A DNA stretch of 64,000 bases from Lentzea terrae (lineage in GTDB: Bacteria; Actinomycetota; Actinomycetes; Mycobacteriales; Pseudonocardiaceae): positions 98,448-162,447 of the forward strand of contig NZ_QFWW01000029.1 of assembly GCF_003265345.1 (NCBI RefSeq). Direction: 5' to 3'. Below the pieces are notes generated by a model, which was given only the letters and a program-made list of their open reading frames with translations, searched no databases and had not been told where the DNA came from. Within the stretch, counting starts at the first letter, position 1, and every line of letters starts with the position of its first letter. Shown piece by piece: positions 49,937 to 58,441 of the stretch. The position numbers and the translations under genes were made by a program.

Positions 49937-49966
49937 TGCGCCGTTCGTCGTGAGCCGAACGGCGCA
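49937..49966 (+). terminator. Terminator of the esterase gene
   Basis: An 11-base perfect stem TGCGCCGTTCG / CGAACGGCGCA with an eight-base loop, followed by TTTC, 13 bases after the esterase stop codon. Confidence 0.7.
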
Positions 49967-50085
49967 TTTCTGGAACCGCGCGTCCCGAATCCGTCCTGAC
50001 CTCCTCTAAAGCGTCTGACGGGCCCCTGCACCCGCGCAGTGTGCGTGGGCAACGCCCGCTAGGGAGTGTTGGAGGAACAGTGTTC

Positions 50086-51786
50086 ATGCGTTCACGTTCA
50101 CGCCTGCGCGCCGCGGTCATCGCCGCGGCCGTGGGCGCCGGTGTGCTGACGGCGGCGACCCCCGCCGCAGCCGCGGGCACGCGCGCTTACCTGGTCATCA
50201 CCGCGCCGAACGACACCGCCGGCGCGAAGACGGCCATCGCGAGCAACGCCGGCACGGTGTTCAGCAGCTACGACGCCATCGGCGTCATCGTCGCCCACTC
50301 CGGCGCCACCGACTTCGCGAGCAAGATGCGCGCCGTCAGCGGTGTGCAGAAGGTGGGCGCGACCCGCACGTCGGACGTCCCCGAAGCGGCGTACAACCCG
50401 GCGATCCCCATCTCGCCCGCGCAGTCGGCCCTGCCCAGCACCGAGCCCGTACGCTCGGACATGACCCAGATCGGCGCCGACAAGGCGTGGGCGATCAACG
50501 CCGGTTCGGCGAACGTGACCGTCGGCGTGCTCGACACCGGCGTCGACGACCAGCACGGCGACCTCCAGCCGAACTTCGACGCGGCCAAGTCCGCGTCCTG
50601 CGCCTACGGCAAGCTCGACACCCGTACCGGTGCGTGGCGGGACGTCGACCAGCACGGCACGCACGTCGCGGGCACGATCGCCGCGGCCAAGAACGGCAAG
50701 GGCGCGGTCGGCGTGGCTCCGGGCGTGAAGATCGCCGCGGTGCGCATCGCGGAGCCGACGACCACGCTGTTCTTCCCCGAGAACACCATCTGCGCCATGG
50801 TCTTCGCCGGTGACAGCGGGTTCGCGGTGACCAACAACAGCTACTACACCGACCCGTGGCTGTTCAACTGCCCGGACAACGCCGACCAGGACGCCATCCT
50901 GGAGGGCGTGAAGCGGGCCGTGGCCTACGCCGAGGGCAACGGCGTGCTCAACGTCGCCGCGGCCGGCAACGAGAACTACAACCTCGCGAACAAGACCCGC
51001 GACACGAAGAGCCCCAACGACTCCACGGCCGTGCAGCGCAACGTCACCAACGCGTGCCTGAGCGTGCCGACCGAGGTCTCCGGCGTCGTCAGCGTCTCGT
51101 CGATCGGCGCGACGAACCGCAAGTCGTCGTTCTCCAACTACGGCACCGACAAGATCCACCTCACGGCGCCGGGTGAGGCCGTCTACTCGACCGTCCCCGG
51201 CGGCAAGTACGCCTCGCTGCAGGGCACGTCGATGGCTTCCCCGCACGTCGCGGGCGTCGCGGCGCTGCTCAAGTCGGTCAACCCGGCGGCCACCCCTGCC
51301 CAGCTGCGTCAGCTGCTCGCGACCCAGGCCGACGACCTGGCCTGCACCGACACCCGGTGCAGCGGCACCACCGCCAAGAACAACTTCTTCGGCGAGGGCC
51401 GTGTGGACGCGCTCCAAGCGGTCGACACCGGCACGCCCGGCGGAACCACGTTCGAGAACACGACCGACGTGGCCATCCCGGACAACGGCGCGGCCGTGAC
51501 CAGCTCGATCACCGTCACCGGTGTCACGGGCAACGCCCCGGCCACGCTCAAGGTCGGCGTCGACATCCAGCACCCGTACCGCGGTGACCTGATCGTCCAG
51601 CTGATCGCCCCGGACGGCACTGCCTACCCGCTGAGCAACCGCGCGGGTGGCAGCGCGGACAACATCGTGGAGACCTTCACGGTCAACGCGTCGAGCGAGG
51701 TCGCGAACGGCGTCTGGAAGCTCTCAGTGCGCGACGCGGCTTCCGCTGACATCGGCTCCATCAACTCCTGGAAGCTGACCTTCTAG
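50086..51786 (+). CDS. Secreted subtilisin-like protease with P/Homo B domain
   Basis: A 566-residue exported serine protease. Signal peptide (RLRAAVIAAAVGAGVLTAAT) and an I9-like prodomain (residues 30-110) come first. The S8 catalytic domain follows with Asp in VGVLDTGVDDQHGDL, His in DQHGTHVAGTIAAAKNG and Ser in LQGTSMASPHVAGVAALL. Residues about 450-566 are a P/proprotein convertase domain (VGVDIQHPYRGDLIVQLIAP, WKLSVRDAASADIGSINSWK). Family members are secreted broad-range proteases. The ATG at 50086 has a GGAGGA site. It is monocistronic, ending at a hairpin. Confidence 0.93.
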   Translation: MRSRSRLRAAVIAAAVGAGVLTAATPAAAAGTRAYLVITAPNDTAGAKTAIASNAGTVFSSYDAIGVIVAHSGATDFASKMRAVSGVQKVGATRTSDVPEAAYNPAIPISPAQSALPSTEPVRSDMTQIGADKAWAINAGSANVTVGVLDTGVDDQHGDLQPNFDAAKSASCAYGKLDTRTGAWRDVDQHGTHVAGTIAAAKNGKGAVGVAPGVKIAAVRIAEPTTTLFFPENTICAMVFAGDSGFAVTNNSYYTDPWLFNCPDNADQDAILEGVKRAVAYAEGNGVLNVAAAGNENYNLANKTRDTKSPNDSTAVQRNVTNACLSVPTEVSGVVSVSSIGATNRKSSFSNYGTDKIHLTAPGEAVYSTVPGGKYASLQGTSMASPHVAGVAALLKSVNPAATPAQLRQLLATQADDLACTDTRCSGTTAKNNFFGEGRVDALQAVDTGTPGGTTFENTTDVAIPDNGAAVTSSITVTGVTGNAPATLKVGVDIQHPYRGDLIVQLIAPDGTAYPLSNRAGGSADNIVETFTVNASSEVANGVWKLSVRDAASADIGSINSWKLTF

Positions 51787-51795
51787 GAGGGGCCA

Positions 51796-51830
51796 CCTGA
51801 TCGGCCGTCCGTCGCGGGCGGCCGATCAGG
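51796..51830 (+). terminator. Terminator of the subtilase gene
   Basis: A 15-base stem CCTGATCGGCCGTCC / GGGCGGCCGATCAGG with a single T-G wobble and a five-base loop, nine bases after the protease stop. There is no T-tract. Confidence 0.7.
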
Positions 51831-51844
51831 CCTATCGTGCGGAA

Positions 51845-52747
51845 GTGCTCGATACCCGCCAGCTAGAGGTGTTCGCGACCGTCGCCAGGACCGGCTCGTT
51901 CAGCGCGGCCGCACGGGAGCTGCACTGCACCCAGCCGGCGGTCAGCCAGCAGATGCGCGCACTGGAACGGCAGATGGGCGGCCCGCTGTTCGTCCGCACC
52001 GGGCGCGGGCTGAACCTCACCGAGGCCGGCCGCATCCTGGCCGAACGCGGCTCGGCGCTGCTCGACCAGCTGGCCGCGACCCACCAGCAGATCAGTGCGA
52101 TCGCGACGCACGACATCGGCACCATCCGCATCTGCGCATTCCCCAGCGCCAACGTCTCGCTCGTGCCCGTGGCGGCCGCGATCCTCGCCAAGGAACGTCC
52201 TCACCTGCGGCTCGAGCTGGTCGAGGAGGAGCCGCCGGACTCGTTCGGCCTGCTCCGCCGCGGCACGGTCGACGTGGTGATCGGCTTCAGCTACCGGGGT
52301 GAGCCGCAGGACGACGCCGCGATCGCCGGCATGCTGCGGGTACCGCTGATGCGCGAGCCGCTCGCGTTGCTGCTGCCGATCGGGCATCGGCTCGCCGGCC
52401 GGGACCGCGTGTCACTGGCGGAGGTCGCGGAGGAACGCTGGATCGCCGGCTGCCCCCGCTGCCAGGGAGCCCTCCAGCAGGCCTGCGCCGAGGCCGGGTT
52501 CACGCCGGACATCACCTGTTCCACCGACGACAACCTGGCCATCCAGAGCCTCGTCACGGCCGGGCTGGGCGTCGCGCTCGTGCCGCGGCTGCTGCTGTCG
52601 TTCCTGCAACACCCCGGTCTGACCACGGTCGCGGTGGAGTCGCACGCGGAACGGGAGACCGCGCTCTACACCTGGCCCGACCTGATCCGCCTGCCGCTCA
52701 TGCGCGCCACCGTGGACGCGCTGGTGTCCGCCGCGGCGCAGGCATAA
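51845..52747 (+). CDS. LysR-family regulator
   Basis: A 300-residue LysR protein. HTH at residues 3-60 (LDTRQLEVFATVARTGSFSA, LHCTQPAVSQQMRALERQMG). The effector domain from about 90 onward includes RICAFPSANVSLVPVAAAIL, DVVIGFSYRGEP and TAGLGVALVPRLLL. It lies upstream, on the same strand, of a YeiH-like exporter and a cysteine-dioxygenase-like gene, so it may control a sulfur-compound response. The GTG start fits the family N-terminus. Confidence 0.9.
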   Translation: MLDTRQLEVFATVARTGSFSAAARELHCTQPAVSQQMRALERQMGGPLFVRTGRGLNLTEAGRILAERGSALLDQLAATHQQISAIATHDIGTIRICAFPSANVSLVPVAAAILAKERPHLRLELVEEEPPDSFGLLRRGTVDVVIGFSYRGEPQDDAAIAGMLRVPLMREPLALLLPIGHRLAGRDRVSLAEVAEERWIAGCPRCQGALQQACAEAGFTPDITCSTDDNLAIQSLVTAGLGVALVPRLLLSFLQHPGLTTVAVESHAERETALYTWPDLIRLPLMRATVDALVSAAAQA

Positions 52748-52816
52748 CGGCAACTTATACGTACCCAAGGAATGGCCATCTTCTGCGCATAGCTCGCAGA
52801 GGTGATGGTTGCTCAT

Positions 52817-53812
52817 ATGGGCAGCATCAAGACCACTGCGCGCGCGACCGACTCACCGGTGCCCGGCCTCGCGCTGGTCGCGGCCGGTGTCACGGTCGCG
52901 ATGGTCGTCACGTGGCTGTTGCCCGCGGTCAGCGCGTTGACCGCAGCGGTGCTGCTCGGTGCTGTCGTGGCCAACGTGGTGCGGCTCCCCCAGGCGTTCA
53001 GCCCGGGGATCAAGCTCGCCGGGCGCCGCCTGTTGCGCCTCGGCATCGTGCTGCTCGGCCTGAAGCTGGTGGTCAGGGATGTGCTGGCGCTCGGCTACGA
53101 GGTGCTGGCGCTGGCGGTCGTCGCCGTGGTCGTGACGTTCGTCGTGACCCGCTGGCTCGGCCGGGTGCTCGGCGTCGGCGAGGGCCTGTCGTTGCTGATC
53201 GCCACCGGGTTCTCGATCTGCGGCGCGTCGGCCGTCGCCGCGATGAACGGCGTGCGCCAGCAGGACGAGCAGGACGTCGCCAAGGCGCTCGGCCTGGTCA
53301 CGCTGTTCGGCACGGTGGCGATGTTCGCCCTGCCCGCGTTGCACCCGTTCACCGGCCTGTCCCCCGCCGCTTACGGCGTGTGGGCAGGCGGGAGCGTGCA
53401 CGAGGTCGCCCAGGTCGTCGCCGCGGCCGGACCGGTCACCGGCGCGCTGGCCATCGCGGTGGCCGTGAAGCTGACCAGGGTCGTGCTGCTGGCGCCGATG
53501 CTCGCCGCGGTGAGCATCGCCGAACGCCGCAAGTTCCCGGCCGCGGGCAAGCGTCCGCCGATCGTGCCGTTGTTCGTCGTGGGCTTCCTGGTCGCGGCCG
53601 CCGTGCGCGCCACCGGTGTCCTGCCGGACGTCGCGCTGTCGTTCGCGGCGTTCGTGGACAACCTGCTGCTGGCCGCCGGCATGTTCGCCCTCGGCACCGC
53701 CGTGAACCTGCGTTCCCTCGTCCGCTCCGGGCTGCCCGCGCTGACGCTGGGCCTGCTCTCCACCGTCCTGATCTCCGTGCTCGCGCTGATCGGAGCCTCT
53801 TTGATCATGTGA
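52817..53812 (+). CDS. YeiH/UPF0324 putative sulfate (sulfite) exporter
   Basis: A 331-residue membrane protein with about ten helices. LPQAFSPGIKLAGRRLLRLG, IVLLGLKLVVRDVLALG, ATGFSICGASAVAAMNGV and GSVHEVAQVVAAAG are the conserved blocks of the YeiH family, members of which are linked to sulfate or sulfite export. The ATG at 52817 is chosen for ribosome-site spacing. It is 12 bases before a cysteine-dioxygenase-like gene, and oxidation of cysteine sulfur produces sulfite, so export of sulfite is a sensible role (inference). Confidence 0.87.
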   Translation: MGSIKTTARATDSPVPGLALVAAGVTVAMVVTWLLPAVSALTAAVLLGAVVANVVRLPQAFSPGIKLAGRRLLRLGIVLLGLKLVVRDVLALGYEVLALAVVAVVVTFVVTRWLGRVLGVGEGLSLLIATGFSICGASAVAAMNGVRQQDEQDVAKALGLVTLFGTVAMFALPALHPFTGLSPAAYGVWAGGSVHEVAQVVAAAGPVTGALAIAVAVKLTRVVLLAPMLAAVSIAERRKFPAAGKRPPIVPLFVVGFLVAAAVRATGVLPDVALSFAAFVDNLLLAAGMFALGTAVNLRSLVRSGLPALTLGLLSTVLISVLALIGASLIM

Positions 53813-53824
53813 GGAGTCGTCATC

Positions 53825-54358
53825 ATGCCTCGTCTGCTCTCCCCCGCCGCCGCACGTCTGGTCGGCGCAGTCAGCACCGCCGTGCACGCGGGCGGTAACG
53901 ACGCCGCTGTCGCCGCACGGGTCGCCAAAGCCCTCACCGGCCACCTCACCGATCCGACACTGCTGGACCCCGAGCACCGCGAACCCGACCCGAACCACTA
54001 CCGCCAGCACGTCCTGCACGTGGAACCCGACGGCAGCTTCTCCGTCGTCGCGCTGGTCTGGTTGCCCGGCCAGGAAACGTGCATCCACGACCACGTCTCG
54101 TGGTGCGTCGTCGGCACTTACGTCGGCGTGGAAGAAGAGACCACCTTCCGGCTCGCGGGTGATCACCTGGTTCCGTTGCGGCGCAACCGCACTCCGCAGG
54201 GCGTGGCGTCGTACCTGGTGCCGCCGGGCGACATTCACAAGGTGTGCAACAACTCCAGCTCGGTCGCGATCTCGATCCACGTCTACGGCGCGGACATCGG
54301 CGTGCTCGGCACCAGCATCCGGAGGCGTTACGACCTGCCCGTGATCAGCGGGCGATGA
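53825..54358 (+). CDS. Cysteine dioxygenase-like cupin enzyme
   Basis: A 177-residue cupin of the cysteine dioxygenase family. QETCIHDHVSWCVVGTYVGV provides the first two iron His ligands, and PPGDIHKVCNNSSSVAISIH the third. The reaction would be cysteine plus oxygen to cysteine sulfinate, though 3-mercaptopropionate is a possible alternative. It follows the YeiH-like exporter by 12 bases in one operon. The end overlaps the convergent TetR gene by 14 bases. Confidence 0.87.
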   Translation: MPRLLSPAAARLVGAVSTAVHAGGNDAAVAARVAKALTGHLTDPTLLDPEHREPDPNHYRQHVLHVEPDGSFSVVALVWLPGQETCIHDHVSWCVVGTYVGVEEETTFRLAGDHLVPLRRNRTPQGVASYLVPPGDIHKVCNNSSSVAISIHVYGADIGVLGTSIRRRYDLPVISGR

Positions 54359-54959
54359 CACCCCGCTCGATCGCGCCGGTCGCGAACTCGATGAGGTGCG
54401 CGGGCTTGACCCGGTTGCTCCGCGCGCCCTGCAGCAGCAGGTCGTCGGCCAGCCCGATCAGCGAGTCCCACACCCAGTGCGGCAGCGCCGGGTCGTCGAT
54501 GAGCGTCTGACCGGACGCTGCCGCGGCTTCGGCGACCGCCTTGGCGAGCGCCTTGATCGTCTTGCGGTAGTCCTGCGCCGACCCGGCGACCTCCTTGCCC
54601 CTGCGGCCGCCGGAGAGCACCTTCGCCTCCCACTGCGCCGCCGACCTGCCGAACCGCCGCCACAGCTCGGTGACCTGGGGCTCGATCGCCTTGAGCACGC
54701 CCGCGACGCCGAGGCTGCGGTCGACTCCGGCGAGCGTCCGCTGCAGCTCGTCCAGGCGGCGTTCCATCAGGGCCGCGAAGACGTCCTCCTTGCCGGCGAA
54801 GTACTGGTACACGGTGCCGGAGCTGACCCCGGCCCCCACCGCGATCGCGCGCATGGTCAGGCCCGCGTACCCCTGCTCCTCGAGGATCAGCTCGGCGGAG
54901 GAGAGGATGTCCCGCCGCCTGCCTTCCGCGTCGCCCCACGCCGTCTGCTCTGTGCTCAC
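54345..54959 (-). CDS. TetR-family regulator facing the PAPS genes
   Basis: A 204-residue TetR protein from the GTG at 54959 (the frame opens 8 codons earlier). HTH: RRRDILSSAELILEEQGYAG, GVSSGTVYQYFAGKEDVFAA. The ligand domain is all-helical (VTELWRRFGRSAAQWEAKVL). It is divergent from cysQ with two palindromic sites between them, so it most likely represses itself and the cysQ-cysD-cysNC unit. A related half-site is repeated after cysNC, so the sulfotransferase operon may be included. Confidence 0.9.
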   Translation of the reverse strand: MSTEQTAWGDAEGRRRDILSSAELILEEQGYAGLTMRAIAVGAGVSSGTVYQYFAGKEDVFAALMERRLDELQRTLAGVDRSLGVAGVLKAIEPQVTELWRRFGRSAAQWEAKVLSGGRRGKEVAGSAQDYRKTIKALAKAVAEAAAASGQTLIDDPALPHWVWDSLIGLADDLLLQGARSNRVKPAHLIEFATGAIERGVIAR

Positions 54960-54974
54960 GGTGCCGGATCCTAC

Positions 54975-55012
54975 TTTGAACAACGTTCAAAAGCATATTG
55001 AACGTTGTTCGG
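54975..55012. promoter_or_regulatory. Paired TetR operators upstream of cysQ
   Basis: TTTGAAC-AAC-GTTCAAA (54975-54991) is a perfect seven-base inverted repeat. TTGAACGTTGTTCGG (54998-55012) is a weaker copy 22 bases downstream. Both lie between the divergent TetR and cysQ starts. The sequence TTGAACGTTGTCC recurs at 58380-58392, upstream of the sulfotransferase operon. Confidence 0.65.
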
Positions 55013-55034
55013 TTTGCTCGCTACAGTCGAGCGC

Positions 55035-55724
55035 ATGGCGGAGACGGACGGCGCGTTGGCGGAACGGTTGGCCACCGAGACGGGCCGGTTGCTGGTCGGC
55101 GTCAGACCTGGTGACGGTGACCGGATCGCGCAGGACTTCCTGGCAGCACAACTGAAGGAGCACCGGCCGGACGACGCGGTGCTGTCCGAGGAGGCGCCGG
55201 ACGACCCGCGCAGGCTGACCGCTGACCGGGTGTGGATCATCGACCCGCTCGACGGGAGCCGGGAGTACGCCGAACCCGGGCGCTCCGACTGGGCGGTGCA
55301 CGTGGCGTTGTGGCAGGCGGGACAACTCGTCGCCGGTGCGGTGTCGCTGCCGGCGTTGGGCAGGACGTTCGGCACGGATCGGCCGGCGCGGTCTTCTCCG
55401 TCGCATTCCCGCCTGAGGATCGTCATCAGCCGGACGCGCCCACCCGAGTTCGCCCAACGATTCGCCGACGCGGTCCACGGCGTCCTGGTGCCGATGGGCA
55501 GCGCGGGCGCCAAGGCCATGGCCGTCGTGCGCGGGGAGGCCGACGCCTATCTGCACGCCGGTGGCATGTACGAGTGGGACTCCGCTGCCCCGGTGGCCGT
55601 GGCGCGCGCGGCGGGGCTGCACTGCTCCCGCGCCGACGGGCGACCGCTCGTCTACAACCAGCCCGATCCGTGGCTGCCGGACCTGCTGATCTGCCGGCCG
55701 GAACTCGCGGGGGCGATGACGTGA
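55035..55724 (+). CDS. cysQ: 3'(2'),5'-bisphosphate nucleotidase
   Basis: A 229-residue member of the inositol monophosphatase fold. VWIIDPLDGSREYAEPG has the metal-binding D-P-L-D-G-S motif, VLSEE the upstream Glu, and YEWDSAAPVAVARAAG the second Asp. CysQ removes the 3'-phosphate of PAP, the by-product of sulfotransferases, and of PAPS. It is the first gene of the PAPS module, with cysD starting in its stop codon (GTGA). The ATG at 55035 gives the family N-terminus. Confidence 0.9.
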   Translation: MAETDGALAERLATETGRLLVGVRPGDGDRIAQDFLAAQLKEHRPDDAVLSEEAPDDPRRLTADRVWIIDPLDGSREYAEPGRSDWAVHVALWQAGQLVAGAVSLPALGRTFGTDRPARSSPSHSRLRIVISRTRPPEFAQRFADAVHGVLVPMGSAGAKAMAVVRGEADAYLHAGGMYEWDSAAPVAVARAAGLHCSRADGRPLVYNQPDPWLPDLLICRPELAGAMT

Positions 55725-56608
55725 ACCACCTCGACACGTTGGAAGCCGACAGCATCGACATCTTCCGCGAGGCGGTCGCGGAGAGCGAACGGCCGGTGCT
55801 GCTGTACTCGATCGGCAAGGACAGCTCGGTGCTGCTCCACTTGGCGCGCAAGGCGTTCTACCCGTCCAAGCCGCCGTTCCCGTTGCTGCACGTGGACACC
55901 ACGTGGAAGTTCCGCGAGATGATCGAGTTCCGGGACCGGACTGCTGCTGAGCTCGGCTTGGAGCTGATCGTGCACCGCAACCCGGAGTGCGTGGCGCTGG
56001 ACATCAACCCGTTCGACCACGGTTCGGCGCGGCACACCGATCTCTGGAAGACCCAGGGGCTGCGGCAGGCGCTCGACGAGCACAGGTTCGATCTCGCGTT
56101 CGGCGGGGCGCGGCGGGACGAGGAAGCCTCGCGGGCCAAGGAAAGGGTGTTCTCGTTCCGGACCGCGCAGCACCAGTGGGATCCGAAGAACCAGCGGCCA
56201 GAGCTGTGGCGGCTCTACAACACGCGGGTCGCGCCCGGCGAGAGCATCCGGGTGTTCCCGCTGTCGAACTGGACCGAGCTGGACGTGTGGCGCTACGTCG
56301 AACGCGAGCGGATTCCCGTGGTGCCGCTGTACTTCGCGGCGCAGCGACCGGTGGTCGACCGCGACGGAATGCTGATCATGGTCGACGACGACCGGATGCC
56401 TCTCACCGATCCACCACGCACCGAGCTCGTCCGGTTCCGGACGCTGGGCTGCTATCCGCTGACCGGCGCGGTGCGCAGCGAGGCGCGGACGGTGGCCGAG
56501 ATCGTCGAGGAGATGCGCGCCGCGACCACGTCCGAGCGGCAGGGCCGGCTGATCGACCACGACCAGAGCGGGTCGATGGAGCGCAAGAAGCGGGAGGGCT
56601 ACTTCTGA
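55721..56608 (+). CDS. cysD: Sulfate adenylyltransferase subunit 2
   Basis: A 295-residue adenylylation subunit. LLYSIGKDSSVLLHLARKAF is the PP-loop, FAFGGARRDEEASRAKERV-like sequence (here starting LAFGGARR) and the C-terminal GSMERKKREGYF are diagnostic. With CysN it makes adenosine 5'-phosphosulfate from ATP and sulfate. The GTG start overlaps the cysQ stop, and its own stop overlaps the cysNC start (TGATG), so the three are coupled. Confidence 0.95.
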   Translation: MNHLDTLEADSIDIFREAVAESERPVLLYSIGKDSSVLLHLARKAFYPSKPPFPLLHVDTTWKFREMIEFRDRTAAELGLELIVHRNPECVALDINPFDHGSARHTDLWKTQGLRQALDEHRFDLAFGGARRDEEASRAKERVFSFRTAQHQWDPKNQRPELWRLYNTRVAPGESIRVFPLSNWTELDVWRYVERERIPVVPLYFAAQRPVVDRDGMLIMVDDDRMPLTDPPRTELVRFRTLGCYPLTGAVRSEARTVAEIVEEMRAATTSERQGRLIDHDQSGSMERKKREGYF

Positions 56609-58383
56609 TGGAACTTCTGCGGTTCATCACCTGCGGCAGCGTGGACGACGGCAAGAGCACGCTGATCGGCCGGCTGCTGTACGAGTCGAAACTGCTGTAC
56701 GCGGACCACTTGGCCGCTTTGGAAGCCGACTCCCGGCGCGTCGGGACCCGGGGTGGTGAGCTGGACTTCGCGTTGCTGGTGGACGGACTCGCGGCCGAAC
56801 GCGAGCAGGGCATCACGATCGACGTGGCGTACCGGTTCTTCGCCACGGAGGCGCGGCGGTTCATCGTCGCGGACACGCCTGGACACGAGCAGTACACGCG
56901 CAACATGGTCACCGGCGCGTCCACCGCTGATGCCGCGGTGATCCTGCTCGACGCGCGCAAAGGTGTGCTCAGCCAGACTCGTCGGCACGCGCGCATTGTG
57001 TCGTTGCTGGGGATTCGGCATGTCGCACTGGCCGTGAACAAGCTCGATCTCCTGGACTACTCGCAGGAGGTCTTCGAAGAGGTCAGCGCTTCGTTCGCGG
57101 AGTTCGCCGCGGAGCTGGACTTCGCCGAGATCACCTGCGTGCCGATGTCCGCGACCGAGGGCGTCAACGTGGTCGGCCACAGCGAGCTGACCCCGTGGTA
57201 CGAGGGACCGACGTTGCTGCAGTGGCTGGAGTCGGTGGTCGTCGGCACCGAGCAGGACGGCCCGGCGCGGTTCCTCGTGCAGTGGGTCAACCGGCCGGAC
57301 GCGACGTTCCGCGGCTTCTCCGGACGGGTGCTGCGCGGCACCCTCCGGGCGGGTGACGAGGTCTGCGTCGGCGACCGAACCTCCACTGTGGAGCGGATCG
57401 TCACGATGGACGGCGATTTGCCCGAGGCGCCAAGGGGGTCGTCGGTCACCGTGGTGCTCGCCGATGAGGTGGATGCGAGTCGCGGTGAAGTGCTGGCGGC
57501 AGCTCGGGAGCCTGTGGGCACGGCGGACGCGTTTCAGGCAAAGCTGGTCTGGCTCAACGAGAACGGATTGCTGCCCGGCCGGCAGTACCTGGCCAAGATC
57601 GGCGCGCGGACCGTCGGGTTCACGGCGACGAAAACGTTGCAACTCAACGAGATCGGCGTCGACAACGTGCACTTCGACGCGCCCGTGCCGTTCGAGAGCT
57701 ACCGCACCAACCGCGACCTCGGGTCGTTCGTGGTGCTCGACCGGCTGACGAACGCCACCTCGGGCGCCGGGATGATCGACTTCGCGCTGCGGTCGACGAA
57801 CCTGCGCTGGCAGACGATGACCGTGGACAAGCAGGCACGGGCCGCTCGCAACGGGCACCGGCCGTGCGTGGTGTGGCTGACCGGCCTGTCGGGCGCGGGC
57901 AAGTCCACCATCGCGGACCTGGTCGAGAAGGCCCTGCACGCCGCCGGCCGGCACACGTTCCTGCTGGACGGCGACAACGTGCGGCACGGGCTGAACAAGG
58001 ACCTGGGCTTCTCCGACGCCGACCGCGTCGAGAACATCCGGCGCATCGCCGAGGTGGCCGCTCTGATGGTCGACGCCGGGTTGATCGTCCTGGTCTCGTT
58101 CATCTCGCCGTTCCGCGCCGAGCGGGCGCTGGCACGGGAGCTGGTCGCCGAGAACGAGTTCTGCGAAGTGTTCGTGGACACGCCGCTGGCCGTGGCCGAG
58201 CAGCGTGATCCGAAAGGCCTCTACGCGCGGGCCAGGCGGGGTGAGCTGGCCAACTTCACCGGCATCGACTCGCCGTACGAACCGCCGGAGAACCCCGAGA
58301 TCCGGCTCGACACCACGGTGTTGTCACCGGAGGCGGCCGCCGAGGTCGTGGTGGCGCGGCTGCGCGCGCTCGGCATCTGTTGA
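56608..58383 (+). CDS. cysNC: Bifunctional sulfate adenylyltransferase subunit 1 / APS kinase
   Basis: A 591-residue fusion. Residues 1-415 are CysN, an EF-Tu-like GTPase that drives sulfate activation: P-loop CGSVDDGKSTLIGRLLY, DTPGHEQYTRN, NKLDLLDY. Residues about 420-591 are CysC, APS kinase: WLTGLSGAGKSTIADLVEKA, DGDNVRHGLNKDLGFSDADR, FVDTPLAVAEQRDPKGLYAR. The product is PAPS, the donor for sulfotransferases. No PAPS reductase or sulfite reductase gene is adjacent, which points to sulfonation rather than assimilation. A start inside the cysD stop excludes a long shadow frame upstream. Confidence 0.95.
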   Translation: MELLRFITCGSVDDGKSTLIGRLLYESKLLYADHLAALEADSRRVGTRGGELDFALLVDGLAAEREQGITIDVAYRFFATEARRFIVADTPGHEQYTRNMVTGASTADAAVILLDARKGVLSQTRRHARIVSLLGIRHVALAVNKLDLLDYSQEVFEEVSASFAEFAAELDFAEITCVPMSATEGVNVVGHSELTPWYEGPTLLQWLESVVVGTEQDGPARFLVQWVNRPDATFRGFSGRVLRGTLRAGDEVCVGDRTSTVERIVTMDGDLPEAPRGSSVTVVLADEVDASRGEVLAAAREPVGTADAFQAKLVWLNENGLLPGRQYLAKIGARTVGFTATKTLQLNEIGVDNVHFDAPVPFESYRTNRDLGSFVVLDRLTNATSGAGMIDFALRSTNLRWQTMTVDKQARAARNGHRPCVVWLTGLSGAGKSTIADLVEKALHAAGRHTFLLDGDNVRHGLNKDLGFSDADRVENIRRIAEVAALMVDAGLIVLVSFISPFRAERALARELVAENEFCEVFVDTPLAVAEQRDPKGLYARARRGELANFTGIDSPYEPPENPEIRLDTTVLSPEAAAEVVVARLRALGIC

Positions 58384-58411
58384 ACGTTGTCCAGAATCGG
58401 GTATGTTCCGC

Positions 58412-58425
58412 TAGAACACGTTCTA
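58412..58425. promoter_or_regulatory. KstR-like palindrome upstream of the sulfotransferase operon
   Basis: TAGAACACGTTCTA is a near-perfect palindrome, 16 bases before the DUF1214 gene start. It fits TnnAACnnGTTnnA, the consensus I recall for KstR, the TetR repressor of cholesterol catabolism in mycobacteria and relatives. It may be the operator for KstR or for another TetR protein. Confidence 0.55.
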
Positions 58426-58441
58426 AATTCGGGAGGGTCTC

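Noticed and set aside
55005..58383. cys genes as an assimilatory sulfate reduction operon
   Set aside because: No PAPS/APS reductase or sulfite reductase is adjacent, and a sulfotransferase operon follows, so PAPS supply is the better reading.
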